Shown here in pieces: positions 12,105 to 23,360 of a stretch of 64,000 bases of DNA (position 1 is its first letter; each line of letters begins with the position of its first letter). This DNA comes from Dallia pectoralis (taxonomy: Eukaryota; Chordata; Actinopteri; Esociformes; Umbridae): assembly GCA_029465975.1 (NCBI GenBank), contig CM055740.1:7301234-7365233 (forward strand), given 5' to 3'. A program made the position numbers and the translations under genes. The notes below the pieces were generated by a model that had not been told where the DNA came from, searched no databases, and saw only the letters and a program-made list of their open reading frames with translations.

Positions 12105-12757
12105 AGAGAAAGAAAGAAAACTCTGTACAAAGGTTACTGTAGTGTTTCCAGATTTCAAGGAGTTGGTTACCTCCATTCCTGAATCCTGACAGAGTCCATA
12201 TGGAGTTCTCTGGCAGTGATGACTAGAACCATTACACGGCCTGTAAACAAAACCGAAGTGGAGGAGAGCCAGCCCTCATTGTGTCTGTCAGACAAACCAT
12301 CCATTTTGCTTTTTCTACAGGGCAATACACAGGCTACACGGACCAGAGATGTAATCATTACTTTGCATCAAATGGAAAAATTACTAAAACAGAACTGGAC
12401 TACACGAACCGGAACAATAACAAATGTAATGCTGTTTTGTTGCTACGTGTTTAGTTACATTTTGCACAGACGGACAGAACCCATGTTCTCTTTACCAGGG
12501 CACATATGCAGCAGTGTAGTGTACACACATGGAAGCAAGTAAACCCTGACCGTTCACTATGGAAACTACAGAGGCCTCTTTCTCAATCTAAGCCAAGCCA
12601 CAATGGAATTTCCCTGAACTCCTCCCTCATCTCGTGAGTTCTCGTGGATTGTTTGATGCCTCTTAAAAGCATGGTGTATTGTACAAAAGCCAAATCCAAA
12701 ATGACCAAAGTAACTGTCTAACCATTCATAAGTCCAGTCCAGTAAGAGAGTTCACTA

Positions 12758-13773
12758 ACTCACCACTCATAGTTACCTAGCTCCATTAATTACCTCACAA
12801 CTCATAGTTACCTAGCTTCAATAATTACCTCACAACTCATAGTTACCTAGCTCCATTAATTACCTCACCACTCATAGTTACCTAGCTCCATTAATTACCT
12901 CACAACTCATAGTTACCTAGCTTCAATAATTACCTCACAACTCATAGTTACCTAGCTCCATTAATTACCTCACCACTCATAGTTACCTAGCTCCATTAAT
13001 TACCTCACCACTCATAGTTACCTAGCTCCAATAATTACCTCACAACGCATAGTTACCTAGCTCCATTAATTACCTCACCACTCATAGTTACCTAGCTCCA
13101 TTAATTACCTCACCACTCATAGTTACCTAGCTCCATTAATTACCTCACCACTCATAGTTACCTAGCTCCATTAATTACCTCACCACTCATAGTTACCTAG
13201 CTCCAATAATTACCTCACAACGCATAGTTACCTAGCTCCAATAATTACCTCACAACGCATAGTTACCTAGCTCCATTAATTACCTCACAACTCATAGTTA
13301 CCTAGCTCCATTAATTACCTCACCACTCATAGTTACCTAGCTCCAATAATTACCTCACCACTCATAGTTACCTAGCTCCAATAATTACCTCACAACGCAT
13401 AGTTACCTAGCTCCAATAATTACCTCACCACTCATAGTTACCTAGCTCCATTCACTACCTCACCACTCATAGTTACCTAGCTCCATTCATTACCTCACAT
13501 CTCATAGTTACCTAGCTCAATCACTACCTCACCACTCATAGTTACCTAGCTCCATTCATTACCTCACATCTCATAGTTACCTAGCTCAATCACTACCTCA
13601 CCACTCATAGTTACCTAGCTCCATTCATTACCTCACATCTCATAGTTACCTAGCTCAATCACTACCTCACCACTCATAGTTACCTAGCTCCATTCATTAC
13701 CTCACATCTCATAGTTACCTAGCTCAATCACTACCTCACCACTCATAGTTACCTAGCTCCATTCATTACCTCA
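12758..13773. repeat. 35-bp minisatellite, about 29 copies
   Basis: Unit core CTCATAGTTACCTAGCTCCA followed by TTAATTACCTCACCA. The left two thirds is of 35-bp units with TTAAT/ATAAT variants. At the right end a two-unit higher-order form alternates a CCATTCATTA unit with a shorter CAATCACTA unit. It lies in the ppfibp2 intron upstream of exon C. Confidence 0.97.
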
Positions 13774-14293
13774 TATTAACCATGATCAGGCGTGCCACTA
13801 AGTTAACTCTACTGTTGACATCCACACACCGCAGACAAACACTTCCAACCTATAATTAACAAACCATTGCACGTCTGCTTGAGGAAAACTCACCAAACAA
13901 AACCTACCTTGTCAAGTCTTCCTCTCAGACCATGATCAAAGCATAATTCATTTTATTTCCCCCCAGCATGGAGCCCCTGAAGTGGTGTGTTAACACTTGA
14001 TCACATGGAGACAGAGGAGCAACCTTTGGTCTGGTGGCTGGGACTGTCATCTCATCTGATAACATGTTTCCAAACACAACACATGATCTCGACACAACAC
14101 ACTAACATTAAGCTAGCAAAAAAAAAACGATACGTCATTCTCAATCCGATCTGACCAGGATAAAGTTTGAGCGGTATAATCTTGTCAACAAAAACCTAAG
14201 AACAGGTCAAAAACCTAAACTAGTGCAGTACCTCTATCTGTCTTAAGGAGGGTTGAAGAACCAGACAGACACAACCGACAAGGCCCCGCTCAC

Positions 14294-14341
14294 CTTTTTA
14301 AGCCAACTGAAATGCTTGTAGAAGTCAATATCACCCTCCAT
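14294..14341 (-). CDS. ppfibp2: ppfibp2 alternative first coding exon
   Basis: An ATG in an excellent Kozak context (CAACACCATGGAG) opens a 16-codon phase-0 exon, MEGDIDFYKHFSWLKK, ending AAG|GTGAGC, a near-consensus donor. It lies between exon B (17.9 kb) and exon C (10.0 kb). It would splice in frame to exon C, giving a shorter liprin-beta-2 that lacks the 96 residues coded by exons A and B but keeps the coiled coil. Start context, donor and matching phase are seen. That it is a transcribed alternative start is inferred; alternative N-termini are common in liprin-beta genes. Confidence 0.7.
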
Positions 14342-14560
14342 GGTGTTGGCCCATTGCTGCCTGATCCTCTAGTTTCTGCAGTGTCTGTCCTGTTAGGACT
14401 TGCCTGGAGCGAGGGCCGTTCTGGTAGGAGCTCTGCAGAGCAGCGGCCTGGACGCAAGAGGCTGTACGCAGCCCTGTGCTGTTGGCTGCTCAGCTGTCTT
14501 CTATTAGGTTTTATTACGCAGGTCTCTCCGAATCAAGCTGCAGACTAAAGCCTCACAGCA
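14342..14560 (-). promoter_or_regulatory. ppfibp2: Candidate internal promoter / 5' UTR for the short ppfibp2 form
   Basis: The stretch immediately upstream (minus strand) of the alternative ATG is moderately GC-rich, unlike most of the intron. It carries an A/T-rich GTAATAAAACC element about 170 bp upstream that could act as a TATA-like box. A short out-of-frame upstream ATG overlaps the start. This is weak, position-based evidence only. Confidence 0.35.
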
Positions 14561-16063
14561 GCTCCCCACCTCGCCCTCCTCTCTGACGCGGTGAGCCAAC
14601 TGTCCAAACCAAGCCAGCTCGAGACAGAGATAAAGTGAGTTCAGACAGAGAGAGGGAGTGTGAGAGAGAGAGAGAGAGGGAGGGGTACAGAGAAGATGGA
14701 GGAAGGAGAGGCAGAAGCAGTCTGCCGCAGCCAGACCCCCCAGCATCTGCTGTGACGGAGACGGAGAAGCAGCCAGCACAACACAGAGCAACGGGCTCCA
14801 ATGACAGCCTCAACACAAACCATGCCAACTCTTCATCCTGCGTTCTCTCTTTCCCTCATTCTCTCTCATCTCTCAATGGTCTCCCCCTTCCTCTCCTTTC
14901 TCTTAGTAAATTAAAGTCACAAGGCAAGCCAGGTGGTTTCAGACGAACTGGAGTCCCACTATGAGAAATCTCTGCCCCGCTCTCTATATCATCCAGTATT
15001 TCATCTTTCCCCCCTGGCGCCTCTTTGTATCTTTTTAGACACTTCACCCGTCAACAATCCTCTGCGCAGCCAGGAACTCATTGTTTGGATGTCCCATTTC
15101 CTGTCTACGGGACCCGTTAGCTAACCCAGTAACCCTGTCCCCACTGAACCGTTCGTCTGCTGCCGCCAGTTTCGTGGACACACTTCACAGAGCGTAGCCC
15201 ATAACATGTGCGAATGGTGCGCTGTAGCCCGGTTCTTCCCCACACAGGACAAATTATCATGGCTAACGGTCAGTACGGCTCTACCTCCGCTAAGCAAACG
15301 CTGAGAACGGCGTGTTTCGTTGCAAAGCTTGACTAGAGTGACTCGGACGTGCCTGCGTGACACGAGGGATTTCATCTCAGAGGGTAGAGGGTGTTACCAA
15401 GATGCAAAATCCCCCCCTCGCCACTAGTCCGGCCATTCCTCACCCTGGGCATTTCCTGCTCGACTCACAGGGAGACACTGAGCCATTTGGACAGGGGGAA
15501 TGGGGGTGCTGGAGGGTCTAACAGAACACAAATGACATGTTCTCCGTTGAAACACGAACCAGGCAATCCGAGCCAGGAAGGCGTACACATCGTCAGGGAT
15601 GCAAATCGAGCGAGCGTCTTCAGACGTAACAACAAATCACTTTGGTCATCCATCTTCTGTGTGCTCGTGTGCTTTGATCCCATTCCCATTTCCCAGTTCT
15701 ATTTTGGAAGTGGAACAAGGAAACAGAATGCTCCAGCTACTCCATCGCTACGGACCCGGCTTGCATGGCTCGGAGTGGATGTCTTTGGATTCTGTCCGAC
15801 ACTTGTTATGTTGACAGTTATTCTATCACCAGGATACGTTCCTTGGCATCTCTTCTCTCTGCCTCCCTCCCTCTTTCAGTGTCTGCTGCTTTACCTCTTG
15901 TACACCCTCAGACAACCGCTCCTTGCAACGGGGCAAAACTTTCCCTGAAAAAACGAAATGCATAACTCACATAACTTTAGTGCAGCAGAACTGACCTTTG
16001 ACTTTGTGTCTGACATTCTCCGCTTAACAGTAACAATGTGGTCAGAGAGAACGAGTAGCACAT
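14561..16063 (-). other. ppfibp2: ppfibp2 intron, unique sequence
   Basis: Intronic sequence between the alternative first exon and the 14-bp repeat, with a short (GA)n near 14,640-14,690. I see no supportable feature. Confidence 0.5.
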
Positions 16064-16402
16064 GGTCTCTCTCACGGGGTCTCTCTCACAGGGCCTCTCT
16101 CACAGGGTCTCTCTCACAGGGCCTCTCTCACGGGGTCTCTCTCACGGGGTCTCTCTCACAGGGCCTCTCTCACAGGGTCTCTCTCACAGGGTCTCTCTCA
16201 CAGGGTCTCTCTCACTAGGTCTCTCTCACAGGGCCTCTTTCACAGAGTCTCTCTCACAGGGTCTCTCTCACAGGGTCTCTCTCACAGAGTCTCTCTCACG
16301 GGGTCTCTCTCACGGGGACTCTCTCACAGGGTCTCTCTCACAGGGCCTCTTTCACAGAGTCTCTCTCACAGGGTATTTCTCACAGAGTCTCTCTCACTGG
16401 GT
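16064..16402. repeat. 14-bp minisatellite (TCTCTCTCACAGGG)
   Basis: About 24 copies of a 14-bp unit with GGGT/GGGC, ACAG/ACGG and CAGAGT variants. Every unit contains a CTCTCTCACAG string, which resembles a 3' splice site on the plus strand. The gene is on the minus strand, so it is not a functional acceptor array for ppfibp2. Confidence 0.96.
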
Positions 16403-16510
16403 CACTTTCCTGCCAATGGCCGTGGAGGGTGGAGCTTTGTTACATTTGCTCTGTGGAGAGGCGTTGATCCTCAGAGAGCAGCATGTGGTGAATAAACAAG
16501 GAGCCTGCGT

Positions 16511-16722
16511 TTGATCCTGCCAGTAAAGAGGGAGGAGAGTGAGGAGGAGAGAGAGGAGTGGAAAAAGGGGAAAGAGAGGGAGGAGTGGAAAAAGGGGAAA
16601 GAGAGGGAGGAGTGGAAAGAGAGGGAGGAGTGGAAAAAGGGGAAAGAGAGGGAGGAGTGGAAAAAGGGGGAGGAGAAAGAGGAGAAGGAGGGGAAAATGG
16701 GGGGAGGAGAAAAAGAAGATAG
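16511..16722. repeat. Homopurine repeat (GAGGAGTGGAAAAAGGGGAA)
   Basis: About 210 bp of G/A-only sequence made of 17-27 bp modules GGAGTGGAAAAAGGGG and GAAAGAGAG. On the transcript strand it is a pyrimidine tract. The open frames are artefacts. Confidence 0.93.
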
Positions 16723-17905
16723 AAAGACCCAATAGAGAGACTTTGTAGCATGTGAGACCCCTGCTGTCAAGACCAAGCACGACCGACTGTGTGGAGAGAA
16801 AAATGAGAGCCTTTCATTTGCCACTTAGTCCAGCCAACAGGTGTTTACTTCTTCCTCTGCCAATAGCAGAGTATTCATTAGCAATATCCAACATTCACGT
16901 GGCCACTCTGCCACAGTGAACAAAGGCCCAGCTCAGTATGCTCATCTACTGGTAATATGTTAAACATGACCCAGACATGTAGAGTGCTACACATCCTCTT
17001 AAACCCGGTCATGAGACCTACAGACAGCCAACAATAAAATTAACCAACTCCGGAGCTAGCGTGACGTTCACATAAAGAAATTAAATCAAGAAGTCAATCG
17101 GGTTCTGCCGAACAGTGAATTAATTCCACTTACCCCTTACTAGCACAGAGAGCTTCAGGGCTTGAGGTGACCGGACAGACATAACACTGAGCTGACGTTG
17201 AGAAGAAGTGAGTGTGGGAGTAGCAGGAAAAGAAGAGAGGAGTGATTAGAGAGAGAAATGGGGAGAGTCGGGGAGAAGTTGTGGGGCGAAATAAAGGGAG
17301 TAAAGCAGGAAGTTGAGCTCAGTCCCATTAAGAGTCTCTGTGGAACATGCTGGGTCTTTAACCACGGCCAGCGTAGTTCCCGGTTAAAGACTCCCCGATC
17401 TGAGCCAAAATAAGACCTCCTGACCGTCCCAGCTAGACACGGACACAGCCATGCTGAGACCCAACAGTACCCAGGAATAGTCCCGGGTCTAACGCCCCCG
17501 AAACAGTTGCCAAGACCAATCACCCGGGCCCTCTTTAAAATAGCAAGCAACTTATAACAAGGAAAACTGTTCATAGGGAAAATAATGTTTTCTACCGATT
17601 GTGTGAAATGCCCGGCCACGTCTGTGAAATCCACGAATGCACATGGTTGATTGTGAATAAATCAGGACGCGGTATGTTCCGTACTGTTCTCTCAGCTGGC
17701 CTGTGACAACCACAGTATCACATACGGAGTCACTTAAGCTGTATTACATCAATGACCACACAAAGTGCACAGCTAATGAACACAGTGAAGTGACCACGGG
17801 GGCTTGAAATGCGTGGCCGATTTATCAGTTGCTTGTGATGCTTTCGCAAAAGCAATGGAAAGTACCAGGTTTGTACAGAACTCTGGATCGCTCCCTGCTA
17901 CTCAC

Positions 17906-18129
17906 CAAACCCGTGTCCGAGCCCCCGGCCACGCCCAGCCAGTCCGTGAGCATTTGAGCCGTGCTGCTGGAGACCTGGGCCCTCAGGGTGTCCCTCTCCT
18001 CCTCCGTGGGCTGGAGCTCCAGGGCCAGCCTCAGGTCCTCAACCAGCTGCAGAACCTGGAGGGGCCCGGAGCTGCCGGGGGAGCCCAGCTCAAACAGGCC
18101 GTGTGCGTATTCCACTGATGCCTTGGAGC
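17906..18129 (-). CDS. ppfibp2: ppfibp2 exon B, N-terminal conserved region
   Basis: Exon of 224 nt. It completes the glycine codon split by exon A, then gives 74 codons and ends in phase 0; acceptor CTCTCCTGGCAG, donor TTG|GTGAGT. The peptide includes SKASVEYAHGLFEL, then LQLVEDLRLALEL, which matches the human PPFIBP2 motif LIEDLRLALEM more closely than the PPFIBP1 form LVEDLRGLLEM. The remainder (TAQMLTDWL) aligns with the TAAYIKEWF / TAETLVEWL region. The C-terminal end GVAGGSDTGL is not conserved. Confidence 0.94.
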
Positions 18130-18148
18130 CTGCCAGGAGAGATGAGTC

Positions 18149-18258
18149 GTTACCGTGGAGACGAAGATCACCATGAATACTTTACCGTGGAGGAGAAGAT
18201 CACCACGAATACGTTACCGTGGAGACGAAGATCAGGACGAATACCTTCCTGTGGAGAT
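18149..18258. repeat. Three-copy tandem repeat, about 34 bp, next to exon B acceptor
   Basis: Three diverged copies of TACCGTGGAGACGAAGATCA followed by CCACGAATAC. It starts about 20 bp upstream (transcript sense) of the exon B acceptor, so it occupies the region where the branch point would lie. Confidence 0.85.
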
Positions 18259-18902
18259 GAACAACAGCACGAACAACCACCCCACATCGGACCCACTCAG
18301 CTATTTCGCTATGAGTATTCGAATCATAGCCGACGAAATCTGACCAACTGCCGAATTCCTGTTCTACCAGTAAATGACCGGCCCAACCTGGAGCCCCAGG
18401 TCTTAATCACTCCCTGATTACAGGGGGAGAAACAGAGCTAGTAAACAGAGCAAGTAAACTGGCTTCAAGGTCCCGATTGGATTTCGCATGCCTTATTTTA
18501 TACTCTACATCGACGTGTCACTTGGATCAGCTCACAGAGCTAATACTTATCAGCTACAGCTTCTCCTTCTTTGAGCTGGAGAGTGAAAACCCCCTACTGT
18601 AAACACTCAGACATCTGGAGCCAGTTCACAGTTTGTTGAAGTATGCTTCTGCAACACGGATTCCACTGAAGACATCCAAAATCAATAAACCGATACGAAT
18701 CTGTTGGCTAGTATTGTGACATGGTTCCCTTTGTGTTTTTTTGATGAGGTGGATAGAACTACCTCTGAACCTGTTCCAGGAAAGCTATGTTTTGTAGGTT
18801 TTGACCTCAACCTTAATCTTTGTCCCCATGTTTTAATAATTAGATGCTTAAATAAATCAAAACGCATAGGTCGGATTAGTTCAAGAGAAGGTCTATTTTG
18901 TT

Positions 18903-19345
18903 CTGAGGTAATCTAGATTGGTCTGAGGTGATATAGGTTGGTCTGAGGTGATCTAGGTTTGTCTGAGGTGATCTAGGTTTGTCTGAGGTGATCTAAGTTG
19001 GTCTGAGGGAAACTTGGTTGGTCTGAGGGAAACTTGGTTGGTCTGAGGTGATCCAGGTTGTTCTGAGGTGATCTAGGTTTGTCTGAGGTGATCTAGGTTT
19101 GTCTGAGGTGATCTAGGTTTGTCTGAGGTGATCTAAGTTGGTCTGAGGGAAACTTGGTTGGTCTGAGGTGATCTAGGTTGGTCTGAGGTGATCTAGGTTA
19201 GTCTGAGGTGGTCCAGGTGGTTATGATGTTGTCTAGGTTGGTCTAAGGTGGTCTCATGAGGTTTAAGGTGGTCTAGATTAGTCTGAGGTGGTCTATGTTG
19301 TTCTTAGGTGGTCTAGGTTGCTCTAAGGTGGTCTACGGTTATCTA
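18903..19345. repeat. 20-bp minisatellite (GTCTGAGGTGATCTAGGTTG)
   Basis: About 22 copies. The left part is homogeneous with GTGATCTAGG and GGGAAACTTGG variants; copies decay toward the right end (TAAGGTGGTCT). Intronic. Confidence 0.96.
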
Positions 19346-22218
19346 GGGAACAGACTCTGTTATGCTTATACTGCTTAGCAAGGGTTAAATTCCAGCCAAC
19401 TGCTATTTAAGGACACAGTTTTTTTCTCTAAGAACAAAAGCACAAAATGGCCCCCAAAACATATCTTCAAAACCTACAGCAGGGCAGCTCTTTGGGAACA
19501 CCGGTTAAAGCAACACATGGGAACACTTAACACTTCTAAGATGAGTGCTTCTAATTGGCAGATAACCCTTGATCAGAAAAAGGAAGTGATCTATTTGTAT
19601 GACTTCTAAATGCTCGGTTTCCCCTTTTCCTTTTCTACACACTAGCATCAGAGTAAGTCCAAACAAGCCACTACATTTATTTTGTTCCGCCATCAGACCG
19701 CTGGTTGTTTCATGTTGAAAATGCCATACAGTTTAAGCCGCAGACAACCTAACACTTGATGCTTTAACCGCACTGCTCAGAGACCACAAACCAGTAGTCA
19801 GTAATTGTTTAACTACATTTCCATTTCAAAACATCAACTCAGCAGTAGTTACAACCTATTACTCATTTATTTAGCACTAGAAGGAAGGAGGGCGCAGATT
19901 TAGATACTCTTTGAAAATGTAACATGTAACGACCAGAGACCTCTGGGGTCTCAGCTTCAAGTGGAAGACAGTGGCGGTGGAGTGTGGGGTGACATGGGAA
20001 AATGAAATCAACATCAGAAACAAATACCTGTCTCACTGTGGTTTAAAAATCTGAAATGTGATAAGAATGTTTGCCGTATAAACGTTCCCTTTAATGATCA
20101 GCAGTCAGTGGAAATAAACGTATGACATTTTTTATTGTATGTGTAGGACAATAGGAAAACAAGGCTTCTTAGTTTTCTTCTGGTGTGAACATAAATCCAT
20201 AAATGTGCTTTACTGTTTTATTTTAAAATCATGTGTTATTTCCTCATCTGGCAGCTTGGCTCAAGGCCATTTTAACATGTGCACCAAAACCAGGGCAGCC
20301 ACTGAAAGAACCGAAGTGGCAGCAATAGTGAATGTCAATCATGGCAATATTTATGCATAGTAATGACATGTATGCTTATTTAACTAGGAGTCATCATGGT
20401 ATTACTAACACACAGAGCTTTTGGAAAAACATTCAACCTTAAAAAAACTATGTTGCCTCCAAGAAGGGATAGAACCTTGTTTCCCTTAGAAATCATTCAA
20501 GGTGTTGCCTCCAGTCGCCCTTAAATCTGAATAAAGAACTGGTTGTATGCAAGCGCTTATCCTAGATCTGTTGTTATTTCCTACTCCTATGGTCAACATC
20601 GCAGCATTCAGAAAACAAACAGACCTAAGATTAGTCGATAAGCAAATACATTTCTTGGAAAATAAAATTTGCCGGGGCAACTTTGTTAGGTCGAATGCAT
20701 GCTTTGATCGGCTTGACTTTTGAGGCAAATTGAACAAGAAAACAATGTAGGAAAAAAAGAGTGGCGATGTTCTGTAAATACTCCTGTGCTCGCCTGGGGA
20801 CCAGAGGATGTACATTGTACAAGCTCTGAGAAATGGATTATTCACGCATGTTCAACTGCATCTCTAGAAATATCATGAACATGGGTAGACCATTGTTCAC
20901 ATAATATCTCGCATATACTGAGCCTAACCCAGACCACAAGCCTGTTATAAAACAGTTTGCATATAAAATGCCTGGTACAAGTTTCTCAAAAAGATTCAAT
21001 TGCTGCTCCAGTCCGGGTTTTTTTGTAAGCATGGCTTGGAGCTGGTGAGGTTAAAAAAAATATTGTGTTGCACTTTCTTAAAATTTGTTCAAAATGATAT
21101 GAACAAATTATTTAACAAATTATCATAATTCAAAGGGGTATCTCTCATCTCATGCAGACGTTCCAAAAACAACCAGTAGGTGGCATATTTTCAAGATCCC
21201 CGCACAACAACAGCAGCAACTCATTACCCGTCAAATGACATATTACAAATGTCTTCTTCATGGATGTATCCAGCATGTTTGCTTTGATGAAAAACAACGT
21301 CCCAATACTGAAATGTAATCAGAACCGTAGCAAAAAATATTGCTGAGGACTGGTAGTTGAAATGCCTAGTTTATAATTGGGATTCCTCACATTACTAACA
21401 TTTTGTTTTGTATTATTATATTTAATTTGTGTCTGTGACATTGCCCCGGGTAACCTCCCTGTTGGACCCAGTGGCTGTCTGGTTTACATGTCTTTCACTG
21501 TCAGTTGAACGGCACGTAGAAATCTTGACTGACAGCATTTACAAATGTTTCCTCATTTGTAAATCCTATTAAATAGTTAAATCATGTTCCCAATCACTAA
21601 GCTTGGTTCAGGAAATGTGACCTCCAGGCCACACACACACACACTTAAACAAACACACACACACACACACAGACACCACACACACTTGCTCACAAACACA
21701 CACGGCCTCCCTCCCTCACACAAAGATCTCGAATATTGTGATACACAGGATTCATAGAGTTGGTGCAAGCAAGAGCAAATCCCACAGTGAGACAGATCAT
21801 GACAGAAAATAAGTTACATATCTCCTCCCGAAAGCAAGATGACAGGACAAACCTACCGTGGAATAATAAGGAGGTCTGACATACTGTAAGCTGGTGAGGA
21901 TTCCTCATTTGAACGCTAGCTAGTTCACTCGTCCATATTCACACTAAATCAACGGAGCATTTTTACACAGTTGCCTGTTGCGTAAACTATTTAGCATGTT
22001 GCCACTAAATGCATCTGCCGGAGATCTTCATCCACCCCTTGAGATTGAGACTATTATAAAATACTACATCGCACTAATCCACATTTAGGCTCAGAGTATT
22101 TGGTGGCTATTATAAGCATCGATTTGCTCTACTTGATAAAATTTATAAAAGTGCTCTCTGCATCCTAACGATGTGTTGTCCAGTCGTAATACGTTTGGGT
22201 GATGTTTCTGTTTACTGA
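19346..22218 (-). other. ppfibp2: ppfibp2 first coding intron, remainder
   Basis: A/T-rich intronic sequence. A (CA)n tract with interruptions lies at 21,629-21,704, and a CTCF-like CCAGTAGGTGGCAT string at 21,173-21,186. No exon is supportable. Confidence 0.5.
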
Positions 22219-22365
22219 CAACAAACACCATATGAGCAAAAGTATGTGGACGCCCGAAACAGCACACACATATATATGAGCTTGTTAGACATCGCCAAGA
22301 CCATGGGCGTTGAATATGCGGTTGACCCCCCGTCTGCAGCCACGGCTACGATGATTGAGTTTAGC
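22219..22365. mobile_element. DNA-transposon fragment (teleost-wide repeat)
   Basis: CCATATGAGCAAAAGTATGT followed by GGACGCCC, then TTAGACATC, CATGGGCGTTGAATATG and GGTTGACCCCCCGTCTGCAG, resembles a very common fish repeat that I recall as CTATATGGGCAAAAGTATTG followed by GGACACCTG and TTGGTCCCCCTTTGCAG. Only the degenerate end is present; no transposase frame. Confidence 0.5.
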
Positions 22366-22435
22366 AGTGAACGAACAGGCCTGATCTGAGTGTTTCAATC
22401 GCGTATCGGGAGAACATCTCAGGATGGAATCTCAC

Positions 22436-22537
22436 CTGCAATGATGTCATCCATCTGCTCCAGGGCAGCTTCCAACATGTGACTTGCATCGGACGCCATG
22501 GCAACAGATTACTGCATTAGGCTCTATGCCCCGAAAC
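22436..22537 (-). CDS. ppfibp2: ppfibp2 exon A, canonical start codon; gene description
   Basis: First coding exon. The ATG at 22,499-22,497 begins MASDASHMLEAALEQMDDII, nearly the same as human liprin-beta-2 (MASDASHALEAALEQMD). It ends G|GTGAGA after 64 coding nt. Upstream, a strong acceptor (CTTCTTTCCCCCCAG) at 22,538-22,540 shows that a 38-nt 5' UTR part precedes the ATG, so at least one noncoding exon lies further right. Liprin-beta-2 is a cytoplasmic scaffold with an N-terminal coiled coil and C-terminal SAM domains that binds liprin-alpha and takes part in cell-edge and synaptic organisation. Only the N-terminal half (exons A-H, about 280-300 residues) is in this window; the SAM domains lie beyond the left edge. 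Start residues, LVEDLRLALEL in exon B and the olfml1 neighbour all favour ppfibp2 over ppfibp1. Confidence 0.96.
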
Positions 22538-23191
22538 CTGGGGGGAAAGAAGATTACAGATATAATATCGGTTACCTTTGAACACGACGTCCGGTGAATG
22601 ACCCAGATTTAAATACCAAAATTGAGTACTGAGACTAAGATGTACAGTTGTTACAGTTTTATCTATACATCTACAGGTACTACATCTCGCTGGCGTGTAA
22701 CTGGCAGACATGTGATTTGGTTTAATTTGGTAGTCAGATGCATTTCCACCGGGTCTCGGTAGCACAGGGTTTGGCTTCGGCGCTGGTTCTCCCTCTTTCG
22801 GTTGTGACTGAACTGTAGAGGCCGTTTTTAATGAGGCCTCCTAGCGGGGTCTCCATCCACGGTCACCCGGCCCGACAGCCCCCGGGATTGAACCTCAGAT
22901 GTGGGAACAGCGCATGCCTGCCCTTCACCCCAGGTTATGTGATCTAAACCCACTGACTGGGTCTGCCCTAATTTGGTTCAGCGGTTGACTGACAGAGGAT
23001 GGATGGAGGGCTACATCCCTAATACACACCACCATCAATGAGTTAGTTAGGGCACATTAAATGGACCGAGGTGTGTTCATATGATGGATCAAAAGGGATC
23101 AGTGTGAATTAATCATTTCATTGAATAACATCTGTCTCATACGCACAACGTAGGATGCATTACAATGATCAAAGTCCATAATATCCGTGAC

Positions 23192-23360
23192 GGAGGATGG
23201 CAGGGAGTGAGAATGGGAGGCAGCGAGTGAGGGAGGAAGGCTTGGAGGACGGGAAGCGAGAGAGGCTGGGAGTGAGGGAGGCTGGGAGGAGGAGAGGCTG
23301 GGAGGAGGAGAGGCTGGGAGTGAGGGAGGCCGGGAGGAGGAGAGGCTGGGAGGGAGGAGG
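23192..23360. repeat. Purine-rich minisatellite (GGCTGGGAG modules)
   Basis: Repeats of GAGGCTGGGAGTGAGGGA and GAGAGGCTGGGAGGAG, imperfect, about 10 modules. Confidence 0.9.

Noticed and set aside
12758..13773. Regularly spaced repeats resembling a CRISPR array
   Set aside because: Units are contiguous with no variable spacers, and the host is a vertebrate; it is a minisatellite.
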